Assembly (NCBI RefSeq): GCF_015182315.1
Contig: NZ_PRDL01000001.1
Location: forward strand, 3,348,001-3,412,000
DNA length: 64,000 nt
Reading direction: 5' to 3'
DNA from: Cellvibrio polysaccharolyticus
GTDB taxonomy: Bacteria > Pseudomonadota > Gammaproteobacteria > Pseudomonadales > Cellvibrionaceae
Positions 49,421-58,587 of this stretch are shown in pieces. The notes under the pieces are model-generated. The model worked only from the letters and a program-made list of their open reading frames with translations. It had not been told where the DNA came from and searched no databases. Within the stretch, counting starts at the first letter, position 1, and the number at the start of each line of letters is the position of its first letter. A program made the position numbers and the translations under genes.

Positions 49421-50845
49421 TCAACGCAATTCACGGCGCGACAACTCGGGAGACAAAGCCCCTACGTTGCCTGCGCCCTGGGTAATAACAATGTCACCGG
49501 CCTTGACCAGATCACGAATGATGGCCGGAACACCCTCGATAGTTTCAACAAAAACCGGTTCTATAACACCGCGTGCGCGAATGCTGCGGCACAGGTGGCG
49601 GCTGTCTGCTCCGGGAATAGGATCTTCACCGGCGCTGTAGACTTCCAGCATCACCAGCGCATCCACGGTGGTTAACACTTCAACAAAATCTTCATAGAGG
49701 TCACGGGTGCGGGTAAAACGATGCGGCTGATACACCATCACCAGACGGCGATCCGGCCAACCGTCGCGCACCGCTTTAATAACGGCGGCAACTTCACGCG
49801 GGTGATGGCCATAATCGTCCACCAACATCGCCGTGCCGTTATCAATCGGGAATTCGCCATACACCTGAAAGCGACGACCAACACCCTGGAATTGTTCAAG
49901 CCCTTCCTGAATAGCCGCATCGCTCAGGCCTTCGTCGGTTGCCACAGCAATCACCGCAGTTGCGTTAAGCACATTGTGAATGCCAGGAATATTCAGGCGG
50001 ATCGACAATGGCTTGTCATTGCCCGGGCGTACCACGTCAAATTCGGATTGCAGTTTGTCCTGGCGGATGTTAATCGCCCGGAAATCACTTTCTTCATCAA
50101 AACCGTAGGTGAGAATCGGTCGGGAAACCGAAGGGATGATGTCACGCACCACGGCATCATCACGGCACAACACCGCCAAACCGTAAAATGGCAGGTTGTG
50201 AATAAAGTCGAGAAAAGTTTTTTTCAGCTTTGAAAAATCGCCGCCGTAGGTTTCCATGTGGTCAGCATCAATATTGGTAACCACAGTAACCATCGGCTGC
50301 AAGTGCAGAAAGGACGCATCGCTTTCATCAGCTTCGGCCACCAGGTAACGACTGTCACCGAGTTTGGCATTGCTGCCGGTGCTGTTCACCAGGCCACCGA
50401 TGATAAAGGTCGGGTCCTGTTTTGCAGCGGCAAGTACCGAGGCCATCAAACTGGTGGTGGTGGTTTTACCATGGGTGCCGGCTACCGCAATACCATGGCG
50501 ATAGCGCATCAATTCACCGAGCATTTCTGCACGACGCACGATAGGAATACGGCGCTCACGCGCACCAATCATTTCCGGATTGTCTTCGCGCACCGCACTG
50601 GAGTTTACAACCACATCGGTGCCAATTACGTTGGTATCCGCATGACCGATAAAAATACGAGCGCCCTTGCTCGCCAAACGCTCGGTAACGTTGCTCGCAC
50701 GAATGTCGGAACCGGAGATTTCATAGCCTTGGTTCAACAACACTTCGGCAATACCGCTCATACCCGCGCCGCCAATACCAATAAAATGAATACGGCGAAT
50801 ACGGCGCATTTCCGGCACTTCGTAATGTTCCAGTGTTTTATCCAT
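49421..50845 (-). CDS. murC: UDP-N-acetylmuramate--L-alanine ligase MurC
   Basis: 474 residues from the ATG at 50845, preceded by a strong GGAGGTG. RRIHFIGIGGAGMSGIAE, the ATP motif GTHGKTTTTSLMASVL, EADESDASFLHL and DDYGHHPREV are MurC signatures. It adds the first amino acid to UDP-MurNAc. It overlaps murG by eight bases. Confidence 0.98.
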   Translation of the reverse strand: MDKTLEHYEVPEMRRIRRIHFIGIGGAGMSGIAEVLLNQGYEISGSDIRASNVTERLASKGARIFIGHADTNVIGTDVVVNSSAVREDNPEMIGARERRIPIVRRAEMLGELMRYRHGIAVAGTHGKTTTTSLMASVLAAAKQDPTFIIGGLVNSTGSNAKLGDSRYLVAEADESDASFLHLQPMVTVVTNIDADHMETYGGDFSKLKKTFLDFIHNLPFYGLAVLCRDDAVVRDIIPSVSRPILTYGFDEESDFRAINIRQDKLQSEFDVVRPGNDKPLSIRLNIPGIHNVLNATAVIAVATDEGLSDAAIQEGLEQFQGVGRRFQVYGEFPIDNGTAMLVDDYGHHPREVAAVIKAVRDGWPDRRLVMVYQPHRFTRTRDLYEDFVEVLTTVDALVMLEVYSAGEDPIPGADSRHLCRSIRARGVIEPVFVETIEGVPAIIRDLVKAGDIVITQGAGNVGALSPELSRRELR

Positions 50846-51929
50846 TAGCCACCTCCAGACAGCATGCGGAAACTTCAGCTGCTGCATCAGGACGGGCTAA
50901 CTGCCGTGCCTTTTCTGCCATCGTCAACAACAACTCACGTTCAGATAATTCGTTGGTTAGTAACGCAGCCAGATCAGCTGCGGTTAATGCCCGTTGAGGA
51001 AAGGAGCGCGCTGCGCCCGCCTCAACCAGCACGTTTGCATTAAAAGTTTGGTGATCATCAATCGCTGTCGGCAACGGAATAAAAATAGCCGCGACACCGG
51101 CGGCCATGACTTCCGAAACCGTCAGGGCACCAGCACGGCAAATAATCAAATCGGCCCAGCCATAGGCTTGCGACATATCGCCAATAAAGGCATCTACTTT
51201 CGCCGTAACACCGACATCCTGGTAACGCTGACCGGTAGCTTGCCAATGCTTTTCGCCCGCCTGATGCCACACGTCGGGGCGCTGCGCTTCATCCAGCAAA
51301 GCGATTGCCTGAGGTATTAATTCATTAATTGCCAGGGCGCCCAGGCTGCCACCGAGAATCAATAATTTCAAGGGCTGTTTTTCGTTGTTGCGAGCCAGAT
51401 AACGTATCGCCGGTGCTGGCAACGCAGCAATATCACTACGCACCGGATTACCCACCGTAATCGAGTTGCGCAAGCTAACCGGAAACGCAGTCAGTACCCG
51501 ACGCGCCAATGGCGCCAACAAACGATTGGTCGTTCCCGGTACGGCATTTTGTTCGTGAATCAGCAACGGCTTGCCGGCCAACCGCGCAGCGATGCCACCC
51601 GGGCCGGAAGCAAAGCCGCCAAAACCGATAACGACATCCGGTTTTTCTTTTTTGATCAGGCGCAGCGCTTCCGCAATCGCACCGATGATCAAAAAGGGAG
51701 CTTTTAACAAGCCTTTGATACCGCGCCCACGCACACCTTCAACGCGTAGAAAAAATAACGGAATACCCGCTTCAGGCACTACGCGGGATTCAATGCCGCG
51801 TGCCGTGCCAAGCCAGATAACATCGGCACCCTGCTCACGTAATTCTCTGGCCACCGCCAGCGCAGGAAAAACATGCCCGCCGGTACCACCGGCCATCACC
51901 AGAACTTTGCTCACTGAAGGCGCACTCAT
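50838..51929 (-). CDS. murG: UDP-GlcNAc transferase MurG (lipid II synthesis)
   Basis: 363 residues from the ATG at 51929, which overlaps the ftsW stop (ATGA). VLVMAGGTGGHVFPALA at the N-terminus, GFGGFASGPGGIAARL, HEQNAVPGTTNR and the C-domain LGGSLGALAINE and CRAGALTVSEV. It converts lipid I to lipid II at the inner membrane. Confidence 0.97.
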   Translation of the reverse strand: MSAPSVSKVLVMAGGTGGHVFPALAVARELREQGADVIWLGTARGIESRVVPEAGIPLFFLRVEGVRGRGIKGLLKAPFLIIGAIAEALRLIKKEKPDVVIGFGGFASGPGGIAARLAGKPLLIHEQNAVPGTTNRLLAPLARRVLTAFPVSLRNSITVGNPVRSDIAALPAPAIRYLARNNEKQPLKLLILGGSLGALAINELIPQAIALLDEAQRPDVWHQAGEKHWQATGQRYQDVGVTAKVDAFIGDMSQAYGWADLIICRAGALTVSEVMAAGVAAIFIPLPTAIDDHQTFNANVLVEAGAARSFPQRALTAADLAALLTNELSERELLLTMAEKARQLARPDAAAEVSACCLEVANG

Positions 51930-53128
51930 GCCGGCACCTCCTGAACAGGAATTACCCGGCGCTGAATACGCGCTGCAGTTTCGGGCAATGGTGAAACCCG
52001 GGTATGCAATTCCCACCGGGCGCGCACCACAAAGCCCATCAATAAACAGTTGATCAACAAACTACTGCCGCCGTAACTGATGAACGGCAAGGTCAAACCT
52101 TTGGTTGGCAATAATCCGGAAGCGACACCGGCATTAATGAAAACCTGGATGGAAAAAAGAATGGCAATACCAAACGTAGCCAGTGCCGGAAACACCCGCC
52201 CCATGGCCAGATTCTGCCGCGACAGCAGAAAAATTCTCCAGATCAGGGCCGCGAATAACGCCAGCGTAACCACCGCACCCACCAGCCCGAATTCTTCAGC
52301 AATAATGGCGAAGATAAAATCGGTATGGGCTTCCGGCAGGAAGAATAATTTTTGCAAGCTGTTGCCCAGCCCCAAACCTACCCATTCACCACGGCCAAAA
52401 CCAATCAGCGACTGGGTGAGCTGGTAACCGGAATTGAATTGATCCGCCCAGGGATCAAGAAAGGTAATCAACCGTTGCATACGGTAGGGGGAAAAAACAG
52501 CCACCGCCGCCAGCGACATAACACCGATGGCGATCAACAACAGGAAATGCCACAGCCGTACCCCGGCGATAAACATCATGGCAAATACGGTGCCGCACAA
52601 AACCACCGAGCTACCAAAGTCCGGCTCGAGCAACAACAGCACAACAAACAAACCTACAATCAACAACGGCTTGAGAAAGCCCTGCCAACCGAAATGCAAC
52701 TCCTGATAGCGGCGCGCGAAAAAGCTGGCGAAAAATATCACCGCACAGACTTTGGCAATTTCCGATACCTGAATGGAAATAAAACCGAGGCTCAACCAAC
52801 GCTGGCTACCATTAACCCGCTTGCCAATACCGGGGATCAATACAATCACCAGCAGCAATAATGTAAACAACAACAGGTAACCGCTGTAGCGCTGCCAGAC
52901 GCTCATTGGCAAGCACATAACAAACAGCGCTACCATCATGCCCATCATCAAATAAATGCCATGGCGACGGGCAAAATACCAGGCGTCGTCATAATTGAGC
53001 GCAGCAAAAGCAATGGATGCCGAGGCGACCATGATCAGACCAATGGTCATCAAGGCAACCCACAGCGCGATCATCGCGCCATCAACGCGGGAACCGGCCA
53101 GTGGCATGGCATTGGGTGAGCGCATCAT
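51926..53128 (-). CDS. ftsW: Septal peptidoglycan glycosyltransferase FtsW
   Basis: 400 residues from the ATG at 53128 (ATGA overlap with the murD stop). About ten membrane helices of the SEDS family; GIGKRVNGSQRWLSLGFISIQVSE and LLLEPDFGSSVV include the conserved Asp/Glu region, and GLTLPFISYGGSSLL is the C-terminal signature. It works with FtsI in the septum. Confidence 0.97.
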   Translation of the reverse strand: MMRSPNAMPLAGSRVDGAMIALWVALMTIGLIMVASASIAFAALNYDDAWYFARRHGIYLMMGMMVALFVMCLPMSVWQRYSGYLLLFTLLLLVIVLIPGIGKRVNGSQRWLSLGFISIQVSEIAKVCAVIFFASFFARRYQELHFGWQGFLKPLLIVGLFVVLLLLEPDFGSSVVLCGTVFAMMFIAGVRLWHFLLLIAIGVMSLAAVAVFSPYRMQRLITFLDPWADQFNSGYQLTQSLIGFGRGEWVGLGLGNSLQKLFFLPEAHTDFIFAIIAEEFGLVGAVVTLALFAALIWRIFLLSRQNLAMGRVFPALATFGIAILFSIQVFINAGVASGLLPTKGLTLPFISYGGSSLLINCLLMGFVVRARWELHTRVSPLPETAARIQRRVIPVQEVPA

Positions 53129-54471
53129 GACGTCAGCGCCTCCACCGCATTGCAAAATTGTTGTCCACGGTCAGCGTAGTTACGGAACATGTCGAGACTG
53201 GCGCAAGCTGGCGACAAGAGCACTGCATCACCGGGGCTTGCCAGGGCGAATGCCTGTTGCACCGCATCCTGCATGTCGGTTGCGAACGCGATAGCAACCT
53301 TGCCTTGCAGCGTGTCCGCCATTTTTTTTGCGTCGCGGCCAATCAATACCGCATGACTTACCGTATCGCGCACGGCCGGCACCAGATCATTAAACGCTGC
53401 ACCTTTGCCATCGCCACCGGCTATCAATACCAGTGAGGCAGGTGAACGCGCCAGACCTTTCAATGCGGCAACAGTGGCACCCACGTTGGTGCCTTTGGAA
53501 TCGTTGTAAAAATCAATGTCGTTTTTAGTGGCCACCCACTCGCAACGATGCGGCAAACCTTTGAAGGTTTTCAGGGTTTTCAGCATGGCATCCATCGGAA
53601 TGCCGGCAGCTTGACCCAACGCCAGTGCAGCCAGGGCGTTATCCACGTTGTGGCCGCCCGCCAGTTTCAATGCGGAAACCGGTAACAGCGCCTGAAATTG
53701 CCAGGCCAACCAGGATTCGTTGTTTTGGTTGAGCACGCCGAAATGATGAAACTCAGCCGGACCACCAAAAGTGATCGGACGCGCATCGCGAGCCAACGGT
53801 GGCTGGGTCAGAATATCCTTGCGGTTATAAACAACCGTTTCAGCGCCCCAGTAAACTTTCAGTTTGGCAGCGTGGTAAGCACGCATATCCGCATAGCGAT
53901 CAAGATGGTCTTCGCTGATATTAAGAATGGTGGCAACTTTGGCATTCACTTTGGTCACGGTTTCCAACTGAAAGCTGGATAACTCCATAACGTAAAGCTC
54001 AACCGCGTCATCCAGCAATTCCAGCGCCGGGGTACCGAGATTGCCGCCTACCGCAACGCGAATACCGGCGGTTTTTGCCATCTCACCGACCAGCGTAGTC
54101 ACGGTACTTTTGGCATTGGAACCGGTGATGGCAATGACCGGCGCGCGGGCATCGCGCAAAAACAGTTCAATATCACCCACCACCGGAATACCGGCCGCGA
54201 CCGCAGCTTGAATAGCCGGGTCGGCAATGGATAAACCCGGGCTGACAATAATTTCATCCGCCAGCAACAAGGTTTCTTTATTCAACGCACCGGTTTCGAT
54301 AGCAACCTGCGGAAATTCCTGGCGAATTGCGTCCAGGTTGGGCGGATTGTCACGCGTGTCGAGGAAAATAAATGGCTGCTGCTGACGCGCCAGAAAGCGC
54401 GCCACCGACAAGCCGGTAATACCGGTGCCGATAATCGCTTTCAATTTGCTGGTCGCAATCAGTTGAGCCAC
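53125..54471 (-). CDS. murD: UDP-N-acetylmuramoyl-L-alanine--D-glutamate ligase MurD
   Basis: 448 residues, GTG start. IGTGITGLSVARFL at the N-terminus, ATP-binding ITGSNAKSTVTTLVGEMA (Ala instead of the more usual Gly before Lys, a variant I also recall from Pseudomonas), NISEDHLDRY and NDSKGTNVGAT. It adds D-glutamate to UDP-MurNAc-Ala. Confidence 0.97.
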   Translation of the reverse strand: MAQLIATSKLKAIIGTGITGLSVARFLARQQQPFIFLDTRDNPPNLDAIRQEFPQVAIETGALNKETLLLADEIIVSPGLSIADPAIQAAVAAGIPVVGDIELFLRDARAPVIAITGSNAKSTVTTLVGEMAKTAGIRVAVGGNLGTPALELLDDAVELYVMELSSFQLETVTKVNAKVATILNISEDHLDRYADMRAYHAAKLKVYWGAETVVYNRKDILTQPPLARDARPITFGGPAEFHHFGVLNQNNESWLAWQFQALLPVSALKLAGGHNVDNALAALALGQAAGIPMDAMLKTLKTFKGLPHRCEWVATKNDIDFYNDSKGTNVGATVAALKGLARSPASLVLIAGGDGKGAAFNDLVPAVRDTVSHAVLIGRDAKKMADTLQGKVAIAFATDMQDAVQQAFALASPGDAVLLSPACASLDMFRNYADRGQQFCNAVEALTS

Positions 54472-54539
54472 GTGTTTGATCCTTGTTTTTTCAAAATCGT
54501 ATAAAGACAGTTGTCAGTTATGCTGCTGCAATCAATTTA

Positions 54540-55622
54540 TTAACGCAGCTTCAGGGTTGCCAGGCCGATCAGCACCAGCACCACAGTAATAATCCAGAAA
54601 CGCACAATCACCCGCGGCTCCGGCCAACCTTTCAGTTCAAAGTGATGATGAATGGGCGCCATTCGGAAAATACGTCGACCGGTCAGCTTGAAGGACGCCA
54701 CCTGCAAGATGACCGAAATGGTTTCCATCACAAAAATACCGCCCATAATGAAGAGCACGATTTCGTGACGAATAATCACGGCAATCACCCCCAGCGCCGC
54801 GCCCAGCGCCAGCGCGCCAACGTCGCCCATAAATACTTGCGCGGGATAGGTGTTGAACCAGAGAAAGCCCAGCCCGGCACCGATCAGTGCACAACAAAAA
54901 ACCACCAGTTCACCGGCACCGGCGACATAAGCAATTTGTAAGTACTGGGCGAATTTCACGTTGCCACAGAGGTACGCGATCAAACCCAGCGCCGCCGCCA
55001 CCATCACCGTTGGCATAATGGCCAGGCCGTCGAGGCCGTCGGTAAGATTCACCGCGTTGCTGGTGCCGACAATCACGAAGTAGGTAAATACGATGTAAAA
55101 AATGCCGAGATCAATCGCAACATTTTTGAAGAACGGAATAAACAATTGTGTTTCAACCGCACTGGAGGCGGTCATAAACAAAAAGGTTGCCGCACCGATA
55201 CCGGCGATGGACTGCCAGAAGTATTTCCAGCGCGCCGGCAAGCCGCGGCTGTCACGCTTGGCGACCTTGCGGTAATCATCCACCCAGCCAACTGCACCGA
55301 ATACCGCCGTTACCACCATCACCACCCACACATAGCGGTTGCTTAAATCAGCCCATAACAGTGTGCTGATAAAAATGGCTGACAGGATCAACGCACCGCC
55401 CATGGTTGGTGTGCCGGATTTACTCAGATGCGATTGCGGACCATCGGTGCGGATGGATTGGCCAATACGCATTTCATTCAAACGACGAATAACCCAGGGT
55501 CCCATTAACAGGGATATGCCCAGCGCGGTCAGCACACCGAGGATGGCTCGCAAGCTCAGGTATTGGAACACCGCCAAACTGCGCATATGTTCCTGTAAAT
55601 AATCGGCCAGCCAATACAACAT
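54540..55622 (-). CDS. mraY: Phospho-N-acetylmuramoyl-pentapeptide transferase MraY
   Basis: 360 residues with about ten membrane helices. KSGTPTMGGALIL, WVDDYRKV with the Asp pair, NAVNLTDGLDGLA and the HHHFELKGWPEPRV histidine signature. It makes lipid I from UDP-MurNAc-pentapeptide. Overlaps the murF stop by one base. Confidence 0.98.
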   Translation of the reverse strand: MLYWLADYLQEHMRSLAVFQYLSLRAILGVLTALGISLLMGPWVIRRLNEMRIGQSIRTDGPQSHLSKSGTPTMGGALILSAIFISTLLWADLSNRYVWVVMVVTAVFGAVGWVDDYRKVAKRDSRGLPARWKYFWQSIAGIGAATFLFMTASSAVETQLFIPFFKNVAIDLGIFYIVFTYFVIVGTSNAVNLTDGLDGLAIMPTVMVAAALGLIAYLCGNVKFAQYLQIAYVAGAGELVVFCCALIGAGLGFLWFNTYPAQVFMGDVGALALGAALGVIAVIIRHEIVLFIMGGIFVMETISVILQVASFKLTGRRIFRMAPIHHHFELKGWPEPRVIVRFWIITVVLVLIGLATLKLR

Positions 55623-57010
55623 CAGTGCAGCTCTCCACAGGCTTCAGGGTTGGAACTCAGAGCAGCGGCGATAATATCGGTGCGCGCACTGCGAGAGCCT
55701 TTGATTAAAAATACCGTTTGCTCATCGGCAAACGCTTTCAGGTCGTGAATCAATTGTTGTTGATTCGGGTAATGCTTCCCGTGTGCGCCAGCGGCCAGGC
55801 TGGTAAACCGGCTGACGTCGCCCTGGGAAAAAACATAATCAATCTGCTGCTTGAGCGCATGCTCACCCACTTCCGCATGCAGTCGCTCTGCCTCGGAACC
55901 CAGCTCGCCCATATCGCCCAGCACCAGAACGCGCTTACCCGGTTGCAATGCCAGCGCATCAATAGCGGCTTTTACCGAACCGGGGTTGGCGTTGTAGCTG
56001 TCATCAATAACGGTGCAACCCTGAATGCCTTTTCGCATCACCATACGGCCAGCAACCGGTGTAAAAGCAGCTAGCCCGGACGCAATTAACGCGATATCCG
56101 CACCGACAGTTACTGCTGCCAGCGCCGCTACAATGGCATTGCGAACATGATGAAGACCCGGCAGATTCAACTGGATGGCAATGACCTGCTGCTGCAAACA
56201 CAACTCAAAGCGGGAATAGTTGGCGAACAATTGCACATTGCGTGCATAAGCATCGGCTTCGGTGTTTTCCAAGGCAAAGGTCAGAAATTTCTGCCCCTGC
56301 AAACTATTAATCCACTGCTGCGCGTAAGGCTCATCAAGATTGATCAGCGCTACGCCATCGGTGGCGAGCCCCTGATAAATTTCACCTTTGGAGGTGGCAA
56401 CACCGTCCAGCGAACCAAAACCCTGAATATGCGCGGGCATAACATTGTTGATAAACGTTAGCGTCGGCTTTGCGAGTTCACACAAATACGCAATTTCACC
56501 GGCGCCACTGGTACCCATTTCGATAACGGCATACTGATGATCTGCCTGCAAACGCAACAAGGTCAGCGGCACACCGATGTGATTATTCAGGTTGCCCTGA
56601 GTCGCCAGTACCGAGCCGGCCTGCGCGAGAATTTGAGCAATCATTGCCCGCACGGAGGTTTTTCCGCTGCTGCCGGTAATACCAATCACCGGGCCGGAAA
56701 ATGCCTGGCGGTTCAGCGCGGCAATAGCGCCCAGAGCCAACAAGGTGTCGTTAACAATAAATTGCGGTACCGCCAGCGCAGCTGTTTCATGATCTACCAC
56801 CACCGCCACCGCACCTTGCTCAATAGCGGTCGTTAAATGATCGTGACCATCAAACCGCTCACCGCGCAAAGCAACAAAAATTTGCCCTTCACTCAAGGTG
56901 CGGGTATCTGTGGAAAATTGGTCAGCGAGCGCATCGCCACCCACCAGACGTGCCACCAGTGATGCAGGCAGTTGTGAAATCAATTCGGATAAAAGTAATG
57001 GAGTAATCAT
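55622..57010 (-). CDS. murF: UDP-N-acetylmuramoyl-tripeptide--D-alanyl-D-alanine ligase MurF
   Basis: 462 residues. FSTDTRTLSEGQIFVALRGERFDGHD, ATP motif GITGSSGKTSVRAM, EMGTSGAGEI, and DDSYNANPGS. It adds D-Ala-D-Ala to complete the pentapeptide. ATGA overlap with murE. Confidence 0.97.
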   Translation of the reverse strand: MITPLLLSELISQLPASLVARLVGGDALADQFSTDTRTLSEGQIFVALRGERFDGHDHLTTAIEQGAVAVVVDHETAALAVPQFIVNDTLLALGAIAALNRQAFSGPVIGITGSSGKTSVRAMIAQILAQAGSVLATQGNLNNHIGVPLTLLRLQADHQYAVIEMGTSGAGEIAYLCELAKPTLTFINNVMPAHIQGFGSLDGVATSKGEIYQGLATDGVALINLDEPYAQQWINSLQGQKFLTFALENTEADAYARNVQLFANYSRFELCLQQQVIAIQLNLPGLHHVRNAIVAALAAVTVGADIALIASGLAAFTPVAGRMVMRKGIQGCTVIDDSYNANPGSVKAAIDALALQPGKRVLVLGDMGELGSEAERLHAEVGEHALKQQIDYVFSQGDVSRFTSLAAGAHGKHYPNQQQLIHDLKAFADEQTVFLIKGSRSARTDIIAAALSSNPEACGELH

Positions 57011-58587
57011 GCAGATTCTCCATTGGCTGCGGCATCAAGACGGGCAAGACGGCGCTGCAACGACAGGCGCGCCTGTTTTACATCGCTGAATGGCAGAGTT
57101 TGATCCGCAAAAATCTGATAATCCTCGTGACCTTTACCGGCGATCAAAACAATGTCGCCCTCACGGGCTTGCTGCACAGCAAGGTCAATCGCTTGCGCAC
57201 GGTCGGCAATTACCAGGCAAGCATGTGCGTTGTGCATACCGCGCAAAATTTCCGCGGCAATGGCTGATGGCTCTTCGCTGCGCGGGTTGTCGTTGGTGAC
57301 AATGACATAATCGCTCAAGCGCTCGGCGATACGCCCCATCATCGGGCGTTTGTTTTTATCGCGGTTACCACCGCAACCAAACACCGTCCAGATTTTTGCA
57401 GCGCTGTGCTCGCGCAATGCCTGCAAGGTATTTTCCAGGGCGTCCGGCGTGTGGGCGTAATCAACAATGACAGAGATCGGCTGATGTTGCTGTTCCAGCG
57501 CGACCACTTGCATACGACCAGGCGCAGCAACCAGCAGCGGCAGCGCACTCAGCACTTGTGCCAGCGCAATACCTTCGCAACAGGCCACACCGATGACCGA
57601 CAGCACATTGCTCAAATTGAAACGGCCAATCAGCGCGCACTCCAACCGCCCTTCGCCCCAGGGCGTAACCACCTGACCACTGACACCCGAGGTGCTGCAG
57701 GCAACATCTTTTATATAAATATCGGCGCTGCCATCACTGATCGAATAGCGGTAAAGCTTGACGGAGGCGGGGGCGATATCGCCCAGTGTTTTCGCCCAGT
57801 CGTCATCTGAATTGACCAGCGCATAACCGAGTTTTGGCGCGAACAACAATTGTTCTTTGGCTTTGCCATAACTGGCCATGTCACCATGAAAATCCAGATG
57901 ATCGCGGGTGAGGTTGGTAAATACCGCGCCGGAGAATTCCACCGCAGCAACACGCCCCAACACCAGGCTGTGGGAAGAAACTTCCATGGCAACACGGGCT
58001 GCCGGCATATCTGCCGCCAACTGAGCCAGAATACGCTGTGTACTGACGGCATCCGGCGTCGTAAAGCCGGTGGCCTGCAAAGCATTCAGCTGTTGCGCGA
58101 GCGGCGCCAGCGTTTGACTATTGAGCACACCAAAACCGATAGTTCCGATTACCCCGGCCTGCTTATCGAGCAGGGCGAAGAGTTGTGCCAGCAGCAAGCT
58201 GCAGGTGGTTTTACCGTTGGTACCGGTAATGCCAATAACACGAAGCAAGGCAGAAGGCGTCTGATAAAAACGGGCCGCAATCGCGCTTATTTGTTGCGGT
58301 AAATTGTCCAGCGCAATTACCGGAACATTATTGAGCCAGCGAATGCCCTGCCACTGTTCATCGGCGTCTACCAGCACCGCAGCAGCGCCGCGTTCTATAG
58401 CCTGATGAATGTATTGGCGGCCATCGCTGGCAGCACCGGCAACCGCAATAAAAAGATCATCATGGGTAATGGTACGGCTGTCGAGTGACAGTCCTTTAAC
58501 CACAATCCCCGCTGCCTTTTGCAAATCGACGTCGGGCAACAGGGAGTTCAGTGATTGAACCAGCAGTAATTTTTCAGCAGTCATCAT
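57007..58587 (-). CDS. murE: UDP-MurNAc-tripeptide synthetase MurE (meso-DAP-adding)
   Basis: 526 residues. DSRTITHDDLFIAVAGAASDGR, ATP motif GITGTNGKTTCSLLLAQL, NLTRDHLDFHGDM and DNPRSEEP. The DNPR motif indicates meso-diaminopimelate as the added residue, as expected for a Gram-negative. ATGA overlap with the ftsI stop. Confidence 0.98.
   Translation of the reverse strand: MMTAEKLLLVQSLNSLLPDVDLQKAAGIVVKGLSLDSRTITHDDLFIAVAGAASDGRQYIHQAIERGAAAVLVDADEQWQGIRWLNNVPVIALDNLPQQISAIAARFYQTPSALLRVIGITGTNGKTTCSLLLAQLFALLDKQAGVIGTIGFGVLNSQTLAPLAQQLNALQATGFTTPDAVSTQRILAQLAADMPAARVAMEVSSHSLVLGRVAAVEFSGAVFTNLTRDHLDFHGDMASYGKAKEQLLFAPKLGYALVNSDDDWAKTLGDIAPASVKLYRYSISDGSADIYIKDVACSTSGVSGQVVTPWGEGRLECALIGRFNLSNVLSVIGVACCEGIALAQVLSALPLLVAAPGRMQVVALEQQHQPISVIVDYAHTPDALENTLQALREHSAAKIWTVFGCGGNRDKNKRPMMGRIAERLSDYVIVTNDNPRSEEPSAIAAEILRGMHNAHACLVIADRAQAIDLAVQQAREGDIVLIAGKGHEDYQIFADQTLPFSDVKQARLSLQRRLARLDAAANGESA

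Noticed and set aside
53950..54130. MurD P-loop GSNAKST as a damaged ATP site
   Set aside because: The Ala variant appears to occur in Pseudomonas MurD as well, so it is probably a lineage feature and not a defect.
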